From Pedobacter helvus (GTDB taxonomy: Bacteria > Bacteroidota > Bacteroidia > Sphingobacteriales > Sphingobacteriaceae): DNA of 64,000 nucleotides. The translations under genes and the position numbers were made by a program. The DNA lies in assembly GCF_005925325.1 (NCBI RefSeq), contig NZ_SRMP01000004.1:372001-436000 (forward strand). The letters run 5' to 3'. Below are positions 63,144 through 64,000 of this stretch, piece by piece. The first letter of the stretch is position 1, and every line of letters begins with the position of its first letter. The notes below the pieces were generated by a model. That model was not told where the DNA came from. It worked only from the letters and a program-made list of their open reading frames with translations, and searched no databases.

Positions 63144-64000
63144 ACGTATGAGGTTTAGGAAATAATAAGAATTAGATGGTACGATACAAACCGTTTTTTC
63201 ATTTGATGAAACTTATTATCGATTTTGAACAATATGAAGAGATGTATATAAAAGCGATGAAAAATGGAGACGACTTATTGATCTAAGAAAGTGGGTGAGC
63301 AAGATAGACTCACAACCTTGGAAATATTGCCTAATTAAGAAAGAATGTAAAGCTTTTGAATGACATACTACATCTACAAACAAAGTATAGAAATAGCGCT
63401 TTTTACTTTTTTGGAGAGAGAGCATACATATTAAAACCAATAGTTGTAACAAAGATATAGATGCTATTTACAAAAGCAAATTTTTTAAAATATATTTATA
63501 ATAAAACCATATTTATTTCGTTCGCGAGCATTCAGTTATTAAAATAACATTTTAACGATAACATATACTTATTAACCACCGCTACTTTACCCACTATCTG
63601 CAGCGCACTATGTTAAATTAGCCACTTGTTACATTTCATGTATACGCTTTTTAGTGTTAACGTTAAAAACAATATGAATTAAAGTTACAGATCACTTTGC
63701 TAGAATTTTATCTTCTTGAAGGGTCACCTCATGACAAATCAGCCAAATCAGCCTTGAAACCCACTTAAACGGGGCGGACAAAAAGCGGACAAATAAAAAA
63801 ACTGTTTTTAACCTATTAAAAAAGTGTTGTCGCACCACTCCAATGGGTTAAAAAAACAGCCCTTTAACCATAGGTTTCTATAGTTTGAATGAAATATCAC
63901 GTTGAGATGAAAAGGATATCCTTCGATTGTCCGATTTCAAGGTTTCCATACAAAAATCGTTTATAGCTCACCTATTACCTCGTCGCCTTTTTGTATCTTG
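63144..64000. other. Right-end interval without a complete gene
   Basis: Leader of the adhesin gene to about 63480, then AT-rich sequence. At the extreme edge, minus-strand codons from 64000 to a TAA at 63961 read KIQKGDEVIGEL and could be the end of a gene outside the window. A short GCGGACAAA pair lies at 63775-63794. A 78-codon minus-strand frame at 63216-63452 has no support and is not called. Confidence 0.45.

Noticed and set aside
63216..63452. 78-codon minus-strand frame near the right end
   Set aside because: Composition resembles random AT-rich translation, with no domain or start context.
63961..64000. End of a minus-strand gene at the window edge
   Set aside because: Only 12 codons before a TAA are visible; too little to call or name.

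Overview
The window is from a Bacteroidota chromosome, most likely Sphingobacteriaceae (Pedobacter-like). The evidence is a SusC/SusD pair, two PorP/SprF proteins, two proteins with a gliding-motility/type IX secretion C-terminal domain (CHU_C type), a giant SprB-repeat adhesin, a carotenoid lycopene cyclase, a TAnnTTTG promoter element at the tRNA gene, and low overall G+C. Genus and species are inferred from gene content only.

Layout. 1-12 kb is mostly core: lycopene cyclase (cut by the left edge), a lipid A-type acyltransferase, lipocalin, citrate synthase, DUF3347 lipoprotein, a small outer-membrane protein, a compact type II restriction-modification pair (nuclease-like protein plus D12-class adenine methylase), miaA, and a beta-CASP metallo-hydrolase. 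12-17.6 kb is a four-gene secreted/adhesin operon ending in PorP/SprF. 18-21.4 kb has a secreted acetyl-xylan-esterase-like hydrolase divergent from uxuA, followed by tRNA-Arg(TCT). 21.6-36.1 kb is an accessory region in which nearly every transcription unit is separated by a same-orientation hairpin repeat ('A element'). It holds a holin/CHAP-endolysin/lipoprotein lysis-like cassette, a LytTR membrane regulator facing a small operon with a truncated Crp-like protein, and a SusC/SusD/TlpA uptake operon.

37-48.5 kb is a defence island and the main point of interest. On the minus strand dndC-dndD-dndE (DNA phosphorothioate modification) overlap one another and are followed by a HARE-HTH/Mrr restriction enzyme. 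Facing them on the plus strand are an XRE regulator behind a dyad operator, a 55-residue Zn-ribbon/membrane peptide, a Zn-ribbon DUF4145 (HEPN-fold) protein, a putative phage abortive-infection membrane protein, a GHKL ATPase with an HEPN-like tail, and a DndB-like DGQHR protein that appears to be a three-part fusion (PD-(D/E)XK-like nuclease, DGQHR, Swt1-type HEPN). The window has no dndA and no dndFGH. I read this as a phosphorothioate-based defence system with a non-canonical effector set; the linkage is inferred from position and domain content.

48.5-55.4 kb contains dispersed lipoproteins, a LolA-like protein, a TlpA-type thioredoxin and a DUF4189/FISUMP protein, separated by dense palindromic intergenic repeats. 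55.4-63.1 kb is a PorP/SprF-plus-SprB-repeat adhesin pair, a second type IX-linked surface locus. The last 0.9 kb has no convincing complete gene.
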